A stretch of DNA of 64,000 bases from an uncultured Bacteroidales bacterium (lineage in GTDB: Bacteria > Bacteroidota > Bacteroidia > Bacteroidales > FEN-979). Where the stretch lies: positions 1 to 64,000 of the forward strand of contig CAIWXI010000096.1 of assembly GCA_903916595.1 (NCBI GenBank), given 5' to 3'. Of this stretch, positions 22,666-32,228 are shown in pieces (within the stretch, counting starts at the first letter, position 1; the number at the start of each line of letters is the position of its first letter). A program made the position numbers and the translations under genes. The notes below the pieces were generated by a model. It was not told where the DNA came from and made no database searches. It was given only the letters and a program-made list of their open reading frames with translations.

Positions 22666-25410
22666 TTATCTTGAAAGGATTCGGTAATTCCGGATGTATG
22701 ATCCCGAGCCGACGACAAGGTTTAAGGAAGTGTTCGCATCAAGATGACCTGTCTGGAAGGGTGTTGTCCCAAAGATACCCGGCTCCATAGGATAATAGCC
22801 TTTCGAGTCGAAAAGAAAAAGTTCGCCTGTTTCAGGGATGGTAACTCCTATCATTGAACTGTTTTTCAGGCGGTCGTGGAGCACGAAAGGGGCCCGGGTG
22901 ATCTCTCTTCTGAACACATAAGAGTAAATCAGTTTGTTGGAGCGGCTGTAGTAGCAGATCCTGTTTTTATCGACGAAGACATACTCGGGGACTACATTTC
23001 CCATCAAATTCTCATTGAAAAACCAGTGGCTGTCGGAAAACTGACCCAGGGTGATTTCAATGGTCCTGCCGTTCTCCTGTATAAAGATCAGTTTACCCGT
23101 TGGGCCGGTCGTTACAAAAATTCCCTTACGGGCCATATTTACAGGATAGAAACCGGAATGATCAGCCGGCCTGAACATGGGTCCGACTCTGATCCTTTGC
23201 CTTCCCTGCCGATCGGTAATCATCAGGTTGTTATCGCGGTCGCGGATAAAGAAGAAATCCTTGTGATTGGAAACAATGTATTCAACCGGTTTTTCGATGG
23301 TTTCTTTCATCAGAGGTCTTTCCCAGCTGGTTATGGAGTGGCCTCCCAGATCGAACTGGTATATCCTCTTATCCTTAAAAGCAATAAATATTCTGTAGTC
23401 GGATTTACCATCGAAATTTACTATCGTCAGGGGGTTTGTAGCCGGTATTGGAAAGCGCATGGGATAATCGCGTGCAGGTTGCCCGTCAGACCTGATAAGA
23501 TACAGGTGAGAATCGGTATTGAAGAAGTAGAACATCGTGTCGCGGTCGGGAAAGAGCAAGGGTTTGATCTCAGAGAGTATCTTTCCCATAAAATGTATCC
23601 TCCATCTGAGAAGGCCATCGGCCCCGTAGAGGTAGAGATTGTTCAGCGTATCCCTTACGAGCACTGCAGGTTCGCCTTTGGCCATAGTATTCAGGATCTG
23701 CGGGCTGCCGGCTATTGTTGTGTCGAGCCTGGCTTTCCAGCACAAAGGACCTTCTTTCTGCAGGTTTGGCGTATAACCGATAAAGAGGCTGGTATAGAAC
23801 AGGTCCTGGTGCGACGAAAACTGTATTCCTACTGGCTGGAATTTTTTCAGGCTGTCGAGCCAGGGGTTCAGGGTGGCAAGCAAGGGGTCATCCATCATCC
23901 GGACCAGCATTTTAGAGGCCTCTGGTGTTTTGAAGTATATGAAAATGTTTGATTTGGTTGACATTTTTCCCGCGAAATCAACATAATCCTTGTTCAGACC
24001 AAGGGTATTTCCCTGCAGGTATTCGCCGATCAGCAGCTTCATGGAAGGAATATCCTGTGCGAAAACAAGGTGGTGATTGATAAAAGTGATGTACGCCTGC
24101 CCCGCTGGTTCAAAAAGTGTACCGAAGAGATTCTGAAGCACGTTATTATAATGCAGGCCGATGATACTGAATCCTTTATACCTCAATGAATCTTTTTTTA
24201 TACCCATCCTTATTCTGAGGCTGTCGAGCAGGGATACGGCAAGTACTGAATCCCTTACCTGAAAAGCAGCGTAAACCCTGTCGCTTCCGTTCGATGAATC
24301 AGATTCTATTGAAAAAACCATGGCTTGCCTGGCCATCCATGGAAGGAAGAAATCGGAAAGGTTAATACGATATCTCTGGTTTATCAGGCTTAGAGCATTC
24401 AGGTTACCTGCAACCAGTTCATCCTGGCGGTTACGCGTTTCGAGACGCTCAAAGTAAGCGGTAAGATCACCCCATCCGAAGAAAGCATACCAGGCGATAT
24501 GCTGAGGTACAAGAGAAGCCAGTTCATTTGGCTGGGGCTCCTGCCCGTTAAAGAGGTTCAGGTAATGGAAGGTAGTATCGTCTGCCAGGGTATAGCCATT
24601 GAGGAAAAGCTCGTCTTTTTTAATGATCATATCCAGTCCGCTCCAGGAGGCAAGGCGGGCAAGCTGAATGAGGGATGTATGGTTTTCGGTCCTTGAGATC
24701 TTCGACAGGGCCAGGGCCAGCATACGGTAATTTACATAGATGTTCGCATCGGCTTTGTTGTCGGAAGGTGCTTCCACCTTACGAAAACCCGGGGACTGAA
24801 AAGCCGGTTTGTTAAACGTGAGTCGGTCGATGGATTTTTTAACCAGGTCGGCCAGAAAACTGCCGATGAATACGCCTTTTTCAATTGAATAATAAAACGG
24901 TGGTGATTTTTCACTAATCTGAAGACGATGGATGTTTGTTGATGCATAAGGTGTCTGGTCAATCCTCACCGAATCGCCGAAGAGTTCCCGGGCAAATTCA
25001 TCGGCTGCCTTGCCAGGGTCGCGGCCAGGAACCGAAGTGAGAAAAATTACCCCAAATTTTGTGCGGCCACTTAATGTTATTGCCAGTACAAGGTTGTGCT
25101 TCTGAAGGATAGCACTGATTTTCTCGTTTTTTCGGCTGATGGAATCAAAGAGGTAAAGTTCATTCCGAACAGATCTGATCACGGGATAACGGCTCAGAGA
25201 TTTCCAAACCAGATTTGACCGGTTAAGTTCTTCCCAGAGGTTTCCTGGTTTGTTGATCTTTATGATCATGGCGGTGTTGTCGGGAACTGCATTAAGCGGA
25301 GATTCATCGGCTTGCAGGGAATACCCGGCCAGGCTGTATATACCCCAGATGATGGCAGCAGTCAAAGCCGCTGCACATATTGCCATGAACCAAAGCTTAG
25401 GGTTCTTCAT
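22666..25410 (-). CDS. Large membrane-anchored envelope protein of unknown function
   Basis: A 914-residue protein with one N-terminal transmembrane or signal-anchor segment (about 9-30) and the rest outside the cytoplasm. The N-terminal half resembles DUF3352-type substrate-adhesion-like proteins (VPDNTAMIIKINKP start, alternating hydrophobic strands). The C-terminal 330 residues show repeated strand motifs such as NLYLYGADGLLRW, RIYQFDLGG and NNLMITDRQGRQR, which suggest a beta-propeller. I do not know a function. Its ATG overlaps the rnhB stop by 4 bp, and with the DUF6427 gene it forms one operon. Confidence 0.6.
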   Translation of the reverse strand: MKNPKLWFMAICAAALTAAIIWGIYSLAGYSLQADESPLNAVPDNTAMIIKINKPGNLWEELNRSNLVWKSLSRYPVIRSVRNELYLFDSISRKNEKISAILQKHNLVLAITLSGRTKFGVIFLTSVPGRDPGKAADEFARELFGDSVRIDQTPYASTNIHRLQISEKSPPFYYSIEKGVFIGSFLADLVKKSIDRLTFNKPAFQSPGFRKVEAPSDNKADANIYVNYRMLALALSKISRTENHTSLIQLARLASWSGLDMIIKKDELFLNGYTLADDTTFHYLNLFNGQEPQPNELASLVPQHIAWYAFFGWGDLTAYFERLETRNRQDELVAGNLNALSLINQRYRINLSDFFLPWMARQAMVFSIESDSSNGSDRVYAAFQVRDSVLAVSLLDSLRIRMGIKKDSLRYKGFSIIGLHYNNVLQNLFGTLFEPAGQAYITFINHHLVFAQDIPSMKLLIGEYLQGNTLGLNKDYVDFAGKMSTKSNIFIYFKTPEASKMLVRMMDDPLLATLNPWLDSLKKFQPVGIQFSSHQDLFYTSLFIGYTPNLQKEGPLCWKARLDTTIAGSPQILNTMAKGEPAVLVRDTLNNLYLYGADGLLRWRIHFMGKILSEIKPLLFPDRDTMFYFFNTDSHLYLIRSDGQPARDYPMRFPIPATNPLTIVNFDGKSDYRIFIAFKDKRIYQFDLGGHSITSWERPLMKETIEKPVEYIVSNHKDFFFIRDRDNNLMITDRQGRQRIRVGPMFRPADHSGFYPVNMARKGIFVTTGPTGKLIFIQENGRTIEITLGQFSDSHWFFNENLMGNVVPEYVFVDKNRICYYSRSNKLIYSYVFRREITRAPFVLHDRLKNSSMIGVTIPETGELFLFDSKGYYPMEPGIFGTTPFQTGHLDANTSLNLVVGSGSYIRNYRILSR

Positions 25411-26003
25411 AAGGCAAGCTTTAGCTGTTCGTATAACCTGAAACTCATACGGTGATAAACACAGGTTCCGCGGTCATATATCGCATCCCTGTGCTTGCGG
25501 CAGGGATAACCTTTGTTGTGCTCCCAGTCGTAATGCGGAAACTCTTTGGCGATACCGCGCATGTACTCATCGCGGTATGTCTTTGCCATTATTGACGCGG
25601 CGGCGATGGACATAAATTTCGCATCTCCTTTAATTATGCAATGATGGCGGATGTTTTCGATCGGTTTGAAACGATTCCCGTCAACAAGCAATAACTCCGG
25701 CTTCAGGTTCAGTTTTTCAACTGCATGATGCATGGCCAGGATAGATGCATTGAGAATGTTTATCTCATCGATAATCTCAGGTGAGATGCTTGCCACAGCC
25801 CAGCTAAGGGCGTCTGCTTCAATACATCTTCTTAGACGTTCCCGTTTCAGTGCCGACAGCTGTTTCGAATCATTCAGTTCCTCATTCTTATAATCTTTTG
25901 GCAGAATCACGGCGGCCGCAAAAACAGGGCCTGCCAGGCATCCTCTCCCGGCTTCATCAAGCCCGGCTTCAATCAAACCCCTGTCATACGAGATCCGTAG
26001 CAT
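25407..26003 (-). CDS. rnhB: Ribonuclease HII
   Basis: A 198-residue endonuclease removing ribonucleotides and RNA from RNA:DNA hybrids. The start GLDEAGRGCLAGPV (residues 14-27) has the DEAGRG active-site Asp-Glu; LNDSKQLS (about 43-50), LLVDGNRF (about 105) and KGDAKFMSIAAASIMAKTYRD (key part SIAAASIMAK) complete the family pattern. Length is normal. It sits between the membrane protein gene (9-bp gap) and the 914-residue envelope gene (4-bp overlap). Confidence 0.97.
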   Translation of the reverse strand: MLRISYDRGLIEAGLDEAGRGCLAGPVFAAAVILPKDYKNEELNDSKQLSALKRERLRRCIEADALSWAVASISPEIIDEINILNASILAMHHAVEKLNLKPELLLVDGNRFKPIENIRHHCIIKGDAKFMSIAAASIMAKTYRDEYMRGIAKEFPHYDWEHNKGYPCRKHRDAIYDRGTCVYHRMSFRLYEQLKLAL

Positions 26004-26012
26004 AGGCCTCTA

Positions 26013-27002
26013 TTACTCAGGGTTGTAAAAATACGAATTGAAAAGGATCAGCAGAAAATAGAAGAAAAAAATGATCTCGGCCCATTTTTTTTTCTTCATC
26101 CCCAGAAAAGTTGACGTGAGCAAGAGTGACAGGCTGGGAAACAGCAAGATCAGATGGTAGGCAACCAGGGTTGTTGAGTAGATTACCGAAAGTATGGATA
26201 TTACTACAAGCCAGACTACAAGGTAGGTTTTTGCGCGTATCTCCGCGGTTTTTTCCATCGGGCCTTTCAGCAGATAATATAAGCCCCATGCTGCAAGTAC
26301 AAGTGAAGCTATTCCTATGATCCAGTCATCGGAATGAAGATGGATAGGGTAGAAAAGAAAGGAGGCAATCATTTTTTTATATACAACTACCTGGTTTGCC
26401 AACTGATCGGTGAGAAAATAATACACTGAAAGAAACATGAATGGAGTAAAGAAACCGATTGCAGCTGTAACCCACTCTCTCCATTTACCGGAGCGGAACA
26501 GTATAAAACTTACAGGTAATATCGCCAGCATCAGCACGTAAGGAAAATAAAAGAAGGAACCCACGGCAGCAAGGAACCCGGCGCTGAATACCAGGTCAAG
26601 GTTGCTGGCTTTGCTGTATGATTTCATCAGGTTGCCAAGAAGGATAATCGATAAAAGAGTGCATATGTTTAAGGGGTGAATGGTCAGGTAAACCGGCGAA
26701 GAGCTCATGATGATAATAAAGACCAGGGCCGAAAGAGAGGAGTTTTTGAGTACCAGCTCATGCTTGTTAAACAACTCATTCAGTAACCAGGTTTCGATCA
26801 ATACCAGGACAAAACCCGTTATGACTGCAAAATGAGGAAGGCTTCCAAGCAAGGAATATAAAAGAGTATATAATGGTACAGGGCCTTCGGGAGAGGGAAC
26901 AACAGGAGGGTAAATGAATGCTTTTCCCCAGAGTATCAGACCGATGAACCCTATAACCAGGTACTGTATCGCGAAGCTGGAGCGGAAGAACCGTATAAAC
27001 AT
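26013..27002 (-). CDS. Polytopic membrane protein, DUF6427 family
   Basis: A 329-residue inner-membrane protein with about ten hydrophobic segments and a MFIRFFRS start, matching the Bacteroidota DUF6427 family, usually found beside cell-envelope genes. The overall plan (long loops after the first segments, LTIHPLNICTLLS and DWIIGIASLVLAAWG) recalls glycosyltransferase-like GT-C membrane proteins, but no catalytic motif is clear. Function unknown. Its upstream region is entirely repeat (27019-27103), so the promoter is not obvious. Confidence 0.7.
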   Translation of the reverse strand: MFIRFFRSSFAIQYLVIGFIGLILWGKAFIYPPVVPSPEGPVPLYTLLYSLLGSLPHFAVITGFVLVLIETWLLNELFNKHELVLKNSSLSALVFIIIMSSSPVYLTIHPLNICTLLSIILLGNLMKSYSKASNLDLVFSAGFLAAVGSFFYFPYVLMLAILPVSFILFRSGKWREWVTAAIGFFTPFMFLSVYYFLTDQLANQVVVYKKMIASFLFYPIHLHSDDWIIGIASLVLAAWGLYYLLKGPMEKTAEIRAKTYLVVWLVVISILSVIYSTTLVAYHLILLFPSLSLLLTSTFLGMKKKKWAEIIFFFYFLLILFNSYFYNPE

Positions 27003-27018
27003 CTTACAAAAGGAATAT

Positions 27019-27103
27019 CGAATAATCGAATACTCGAATTACGAAATTTGAATGAATTTCACCATTTCACCATTTCACCATTTCACCATTTCACCATTTC
27101 ACC
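27019..27103. repeat. CGAATAAT-type and ATTTCACC octamer arrays between purD and the DUF6427 gene
   Basis: Three or four CGAATAAT-like 8-bp units (27019-27050) followed by six perfect ATTTCACC units (27056-27103). The octamer array ends 2 bp before the purD stop codon. ATTTCACC is the reverse complement of the AAATGGTG family at 36246 and 50772. Confidence 0.93.
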
Positions 27104-27105
27104 AT

Positions 27106-28377
27106 TTAAAGATCCCCCCCAATATCTCTTCTGAAATACATTCCGTCAAACTCTATCAAATCAGCGTTACGGTAAGTGGCAGTTAGCGCTTCTTTCATAT
27201 TGTTTCCCAGAGATGTCACAGCGATCACCCGGCCACCGTTGCTTACAAGTTCACTCTCTTTCATGGTAGTACCTGCATGAAAAATCAGTGAGCCTTCAAC
27301 TTTGTTTTCACCGGTAATTACTTTTCCTTTTTCATAGGTATCGGGATAGCCACCCGAGACCATCATGACCGTAGTGCAAAACCTTGGGTCGATCTGAATG
27401 CTATGCTCTGCCAGCTTGCGTTCGGCAACAGCGCGTAATAGTTCCACAAAATCGTTTTTGATCCTTGGTACTACCGACTCGGTCTCGGGGTCGCCCAAAC
27501 GGCAGTTGTATTCGATCACAAAAGGATCTCCCTTCACGTTTATCAGTCCGAAAAAAATAAAGCCGATATACTCCAGTCCGTCATTCATAAGCCCTTCAAC
27601 AGTTGGCCTGATAATGCGTTCTTCGACTTTCCTTAGAAACTCAGCATCGGCAAAGGGAACCGGAGAAACCGAGCCCATACCGCCGGTGTTTGGCCCGGTA
27701 TCGCCTTCGCCTATCTTTTTGTAATCCTTGGCCTCCGGAAGAATCAGGTAAGAATTGCCATCGGTGATCACGAACGAAGAACATTCAATGCCCGATAGAA
27801 ATTCCTCAATCACAACCCTGGCCGATGCTTGTCCGAACCTTGCATCCCTCAGCATAGCGGTTAGTTCCTGAAGGGCTTCTTCTTCAGTCTGGCAGATCAC
27901 TACCCCCTTCCCGGCGGCCAGTCCGTCGGCCTTCAGAACATAAGGAGGTTCAAGCGAGCGGATAAATGCAAAACCTTTTTCCAGACTCGCTGCATCAAAG
28001 GTTTGATAAGCCGCGGTAGGAATTCCATGCCTTACCATGAACTGCTTCGCAAAATCTTTGCTGCCTTCGAGTTGTGCAGCAGCGGCCACAGGACCGATTA
28101 CAGGTATCTTGCAAAGTCCGGGATCGGCAAGGAAGAAGTCGTGAATGCCTTTCACCAGGGGGTCTTCAGGGCCCACAACCAGCATGTCGATATGTTTTTC
28201 AAGAACAAACTGCCGGATTGCGAAAAAATCAGTCACCGAAAGCTGAACATTCTCGCCGCAGCGGGAAGTGCCTGCATTTCCTGGAGCAATAAATAGTTTC
28301 TCAAGCAGCGGACTCTGAGCTATTTTCCAGGCCAGGGCATGTTCCCTGCCGCCTGAGCCAAGTAGTAAAATTTGCAT
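27106..28377 (-). CDS. purD: Phosphoribosylamine--glycine ligase
   Basis: A 423-residue ATP-grasp enzyme of purine synthesis, making glycinamide ribonucleotide. The N-terminus MQILLLGSGGREHALAWK and the APGNAGT segment bind phosphoribosylamine; VGPEDPLVKG, YVLKADGLAAGKGVV and EYNCRLGDPETE are the ATP-grasp landmarks. Start is the ATG at 28377; a TTG two codons upstream is less likely. The glycosyltransferase gene ends 6 bp upstream, so the two may be co-transcribed although functionally unrelated. Confidence 0.97.
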   Translation of the reverse strand: MQILLLGSGGREHALAWKIAQSPLLEKLFIAPGNAGTSRCGENVQLSVTDFFAIRQFVLEKHIDMLVVGPEDPLVKGIHDFFLADPGLCKIPVIGPVAAAAQLEGSKDFAKQFMVRHGIPTAAYQTFDAASLEKGFAFIRSLEPPYVLKADGLAAGKGVVICQTEEEALQELTAMLRDARFGQASARVVIEEFLSGIECSSFVITDGNSYLILPEAKDYKKIGEGDTGPNTGGMGSVSPVPFADAEFLRKVEERIIRPTVEGLMNDGLEYIGFIFFGLINVKGDPFVIEYNCRLGDPETESVVPRIKNDFVELLRAVAERKLAEHSIQIDPRFCTTVMMVSGGYPDTYEKGKVITGENKVEGSLIFHAGTTMKESELVSNGGRVIAVTSLGNNMKEALTATYRNADLIEFDGMYFRRDIGGDL

Positions 28378-28383
28378 ATGCAA

Positions 28384-29511
28384 TCAGGATTTAAGAGCCT
28401 TCTCAATGGAATCCCAGAGGCGGTCGGCTGTCTTTTGCCAGTTAAACAGGTCCTTTCTTCTCCTGCCACGTATGATCAGATCGTGGCGGATGCTATCGTA
28501 GTTCGCAATCTTATAAAGCGCATCTGATATGCTTTCTGGGCTGAAAGGATCCACGAAAAGGGCTGCATCTCCTGCAATCTCGGGCATGGAGGTAACCTGT
28601 GAAGTGATCACAGGAACGTCGCAACGAAAAGCTTCAACAATAGGTATGCCGAAGCCTTCGAAGTAGGAGACGTAAGTAAGGGCAAGGGCAGAGCCCAGAA
28701 CATTCACAAGTTCATTTATTTCAAGCCTCCCGATAAATACCACGTCATCCGAAAAAACCATCTCCTGAAAAGCCAGGTCAATGTCGCTTGTCCACCATTT
28801 CTTGGCTCCCACAATCAGAAGTTTAACAAACGAAGGATTGGATTTTTTGAAAAGATCAAAAGCTCTGAACAGGTTCGCCAGGTTTTTCCTTGGATGAAGG
28901 GAACCGATAAACACGAAGTAAGGACAGCCATCGGAATACTCCGCCCTGGTTTTTTTCTTCTCTTCCTCGGTTAAGGGCCGGTAGGCTTCATTATAACCAT
29001 CATATACCACATCGATTTTTGAGGGGTCTACATGGTACTGCGATACGATATCTTGCTTGGAGTATTCAGAGACAGTGGCTATTCTCACCGCCCGGGCGGC
29101 ATATTTCGGAAAAAAATAACGGTAATGCCGTCTTGTCCAGAAAGGCAGGTCATGAGGGTAATGTTCAAAGTTCAGGTCATGGAACACCGCCATCGACTTA
29201 ACATCAGTCTTTAACGAGAGATACCCGTCGGGAGAAAGGAAAAGATCGGGTTTAAGCTTCTTGAACAAACCGGGCAAGGTGAGTTCGAACCAATAATAAT
29301 AAAGGAAAGGATGGCGTGCGTGCGGATATTGAATGACAGGGGTGACATTATCTGAAAATAAAAAATTCTCATCATAATCGCGGTCAAAAATAAAATAGAA
29401 GCGGTGCTCGGGATGCTGGCTGGTGATCCTTTTAAGAGATTCGTAGGTGAACCAGCCAATTCCTTCGAGACGGTTTCTGATCAACAGGCGGGTATTGACA
29501 GCAATATTCAT
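28384..29511 (-). CDS. Glycosyltransferase family 4
   Basis: A 375-residue GT-B glycosyltransferase. The acceptor half includes RLEGIGWFTYE and VFHDLNFEHYP; the donor half has IGSLHPRKNLANLFRAF and the GT4 EX7E-type site in SYFEGFGIPIVEAF, which binds the nucleotide sugar. The start is MNIAVNTRLL at 29511; a longer frame upstream lacks family features. It diverges from the flippase gene and belongs functionally to the surface-glycan cluster at 28.4-34.6 kb. Sugar specificity is unknown. Confidence 0.9.
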   Translation of the reverse strand: MNIAVNTRLLIRNRLEGIGWFTYESLKRITSQHPEHRFYFIFDRDYDENFLFSDNVTPVIQYPHARHPFLYYYWFELTLPGLFKKLKPDLFLSPDGYLSLKTDVKSMAVFHDLNFEHYPHDLPFWTRRHYRYFFPKYAARAVRIATVSEYSKQDIVSQYHVDPSKIDVVYDGYNEAYRPLTEEEKKKTRAEYSDGCPYFVFIGSLHPRKNLANLFRAFDLFKKSNPSFVKLLIVGAKKWWTSDIDLAFQEMVFSDDVVFIGRLEINELVNVLGSALALTYVSYFEGFGIPIVEAFRCDVPVITSQVTSMPEIAGDAALFVDPFSPESISDALYKIANYDSIRHDLIIRGRRRKDLFNWQKTADRLWDSIEKALKS

Positions 29512-29596
29512 TGATTTTTTTAACTTTGTCACAAATATCTTAATTTTTTGATGATTGTCGGGAAAATTTTTCCCATGCAATTAAAAAAAATGAAAA

Positions 29597-31072
29597 ATGA
29601 TGCAACGGAAATTCCTTACTAACCTTGGTTTGCTTCTGTTCCTGAATCTGCTAATCAAGCCTTTCTGGGTATTTGGTATTGACCGTACCGTACAAAACCT
29701 TGTGGGAGTAGAGGCTTTCGGGTTTTATTTTGTTGTTTTCAATTTTTCATTTCTTTTCAACATTTTACTTGACCTGGGGATCACGAATTTCAATAACAGG
29801 AATATTGCCCAGAACCATCACTTGCTCAGCAAGCATTTTTCCGGGATTTTGTTAATGAAATTGCTGCTTGCGTTTCTATACCTGGGAGTGACTTTCTTTA
29901 TTGCAATCTGGAAATACAATCCCGACCAGCTGAAGCTGCTTGGGGTTTTAGCTTTTAACCAGTTTTTAATCTCGTTCATACTATACCTGAGATCCAATAT
30001 TTCGGGCTTGCTGATGTTCAAAACCGACAGTTTTCTTTCGGTCCTTGACCGCATGCTGATGATCATATTCTGCAGTATCCTTCTTTGGGGGCATGTTACA
30101 TCAACACCATTCAGGATAGAGTGGTTTGTGTATTCACAAACGGCAGCTTATGTCTTTACAGCGATTACCGCCTTGCTGATTGTAAGCAAGAAGGCAAAAT
30201 TCAAGCGCCTGAACTGGAACTGGCCGTTTTTTCTGATGATCATAAAACAAAGCGCACCGTTTGCACTGCTCGTATTATTTATGACTTTTTACAACAGGCT
30301 CGACCCGGTGATGCTCGGGGCTCTTCTCGACAAGTCAAAGGGCAATGAGCAGGCAGGGATTTATGCTTCAGGTTTCCGTCTTTTCGATGCAGTGAATATG
30401 ATTGCCTACCTTTTTTCGGTATTGCTGATCCCTGTTTTTTCAAAAATGATCAAGCACAAGGAAAATATCGAGCATATGGTAAAACTCGCGTTTACCATGA
30501 TCATCACACCAGCCATTCTGGTTGCACTGGGTTCTTATTTCTATAGCAACGAGCTGATGGCCTTATTATATAATGCGCATCTTCACGATTCGGCTCATGT
30601 ATTTCAGATACTCATGGGAGGGTTCGTGGCGGTTTCAACCACTTATATCTTCGGCACCCTTCTTACCGCCAACGGAAATCTGAAAGAACTCAATATTATA
30701 GCTTTCTTCGGATTGCTGATCAGTTTCTTTTTTAACTTTTTTCTCATCCCGAAATACCTGGCTATCGGTTCGGCTTATGCAAGCCTCATCACCCAGTTCT
30801 CCACGGCCATCGTACAGGTGATCCTTGCAGTAAAGGTCTTTAAACTAAAGCCCAACTACCGCTTTCTCTTCACTTTGTTTTTATACATCATGGGTGTTGT
30901 GCTGTTTAATATGCTTTCGCGGGTATACCCTGTAACGCTTCCTTTTATCCCTGGCCACCTTAACTGGATGGGAGGATTCATGCTGATGATCATTGCATCA
31001 ATCCTGCTGTCGGTGGTGCTGAAACTTTGGAATGTAGGTTCTCTGATCAGGATACTGCGCGGCGAACGATGA
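29597..31072 (+). CDS. Oligosaccharide flippase (Wzx-like, MATE/MOP superfamily)
   Basis: A 491-residue inner-membrane protein with about 12-14 transmembrane segments, typical of lipid-linked oligosaccharide flippases of the polysaccharide-transport family. FYNRLDPVMLGAL and GIYASGFRLFDA correspond to the conserved central half, and the C-terminal part has the repeated YLAIGSAYASLITQ pattern. Two consecutive ATGs (29597, 29600) are possible starts. It would move undecaprenyl-linked glycan units across the membrane for the chain-length regulators and polymerase encoded next on the same strand. Confidence 0.85.
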   Translation: MMQRKFLTNLGLLLFLNLLIKPFWVFGIDRTVQNLVGVEAFGFYFVVFNFSFLFNILLDLGITNFNNRNIAQNHHLLSKHFSGILLMKLLLAFLYLGVTFFIAIWKYNPDQLKLLGVLAFNQFLISFILYLRSNISGLLMFKTDSFLSVLDRMLMIIFCSILLWGHVTSTPFRIEWFVYSQTAAYVFTAITALLIVSKKAKFKRLNWNWPFFLMIIKQSAPFALLVLFMTFYNRLDPVMLGALLDKSKGNEQAGIYASGFRLFDAVNMIAYLFSVLLIPVFSKMIKHKENIEHMVKLAFTMIITPAILVALGSYFYSNELMALLYNAHLHDSAHVFQILMGGFVAVSTTYIFGTLLTANGNLKELNIIAFFGLLISFFFNFFLIPKYLAIGSAYASLITQFSTAIVQVILAVKVFKLKPNYRFLFTLFLYIMGVVLFNMLSRVYPVTLPFIPGHLNWMGGFMLMIIASILLSVVLKLWNVGSLIRILRGER

Positions 31073-31118
31073 TGTATTGCTGATTGCCTCTTTCCTTTTT
31101 TCATTTGGTAATATTCCC

Positions 31119-31126
31119 TACCTTTG
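31119..31126 (+). promoter_or_regulatory. -7 element of the first chain-length regulator gene
   Basis: TACCTTTG, exact TAnnTTTG, 24 bases before the ATG at 31151. It excludes the upstream TTG (31124) as a start, because that codon lies in the promoter. Confidence 0.65.
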
Positions 31127-31150
31127 AAGCAAATTTCATCCCCCATCTCT

Positions 31151-32197
31151 ATGGACGGTAACGAAAAGAAGACCGAAGAATTCAATTCTTCCAATCTGGT
31201 GATCTTTCTCTATAAGTGGAGAAAACCACTACTCATTGTTGTACTTAGCGCCCTGTTTGGCTCCTGGTTTTTCTCCCTGCCCTGGTTTATCACTCCAAAG
31301 TACAAATCCACGGTTATTATGTTCCCTGCCAGTACCAGTTCTATTTCGAAGGCCCTGTTGAGTTCACAGTATTCCAAAGGGCAGGACCTTGTCGAGATCG
31401 GCGAACAGGAGCAGGCCGAACAGCTTTTACAAATCCTTAATTCAAGCCGTATCAGGGAACGTATCATTAACAAGTTTCACCTGATGGAGCATTACGGGAT
31501 CGACACATCCGCCCATTATAAATATTCAAAGCTTTACAAGGAATATGAGGATAACATCAGTTTCCGCCGTACTGAATTCATGGCGGTACAGATCACTGTT
31601 TATGATGAAGATCCCCAGCTTGCTACCGATATAGCAAACGGCATATCCTGCCTTCTCGATACTGTTAAGAATGAAATGCAGAGACAGCGTTCTGTAAAGG
31701 GTCTTCATATTGTTGAACAGGAATATAACGACCTGCAAAAGGAACTGAACAACATCGTTGATTCATTGGTAAAGCTGGGTTCACTTGGCGTAAACGAGGT
31801 GGAATACCAGTCGCAGGTACTCAACCAGCAGCTTGCAGTAACTATTACCACGGGAAACAAATCAGCACAAGCCTTGCTCCAGAAAAAACTGGATGTGCTG
31901 GGGAAATACGGCGGAGTGTATACTTCGCTTAAGAACGCATTGGAATTCAAAACCGAGCAGCTTACTCTCCTTCAGGCCAAATACAAGCAGGCTAAAGTCG
32001 ACGCGGAAGAGAGCCTGCCGGTAAAATTTGTCGTAAGTGACGCATATAAAGCCGAGCGAAATTCTTATCCCATCCGCTGGCTGATCATGCTGGTGTCGGC
32101 TATCTCAGCTTTATTCCTCGCGGTAATCGTGATTATGATCATGGAAAAGATCAACGAGTATAACACCCAGAAAAATTTTCAGTTAGGACAGTCATAA
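31151..32197 (+). CDS. Polysaccharide chain-length determinant (Wzz/PCP family), first copy
   Basis: A 348-residue inner-membrane protein with transmembrane segments near the N-terminus (about 28-48) and C-terminus (about 302-325), flanking a periplasmic coiled-coil region, the Wzz plan. The C-terminal membrane entry follows the Pro-rich SYPIRWLIML turn. No tyrosine-kinase domain is present. It sets or modulates the length of the surface polysaccharide. Start is MDGNEKKTEEF, supported by the promoter position. A second, diverged copy follows after 31 bp, then the polymerase gene. Confidence 0.82.
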   Translation: MDGNEKKTEEFNSSNLVIFLYKWRKPLLIVVLSALFGSWFFSLPWFITPKYKSTVIMFPASTSSISKALLSSQYSKGQDLVEIGEQEQAEQLLQILNSSRIRERIINKFHLMEHYGIDTSAHYKYSKLYKEYEDNISFRRTEFMAVQITVYDEDPQLATDIANGISCLLDTVKNEMQRQRSVKGLHIVEQEYNDLQKELNNIVDSLVKLGSLGVNEVEYQSQVLNQQLAVTITTGNKSAQALLQKKLDVLGKYGGVYTSLKNALEFKTEQLTLLQAKYKQAKVDAEESLPVKFVVSDAYKAERNSYPIRWLIMLVSAISALFLAVIVIMIMEKINEYNTQKNFQLGQS

Positions 32198-32228
32198 AAA
32201 TTCAGATCAATAGAAAAATCTCAGATTT

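Noticed and set aside
22876-23952. A 358-codon open frame opposite the 914-residue envelope gene
   Set aside because: It is an antisense shadow; the minus-strand gene has a signal anchor, operon context and protein-like composition.
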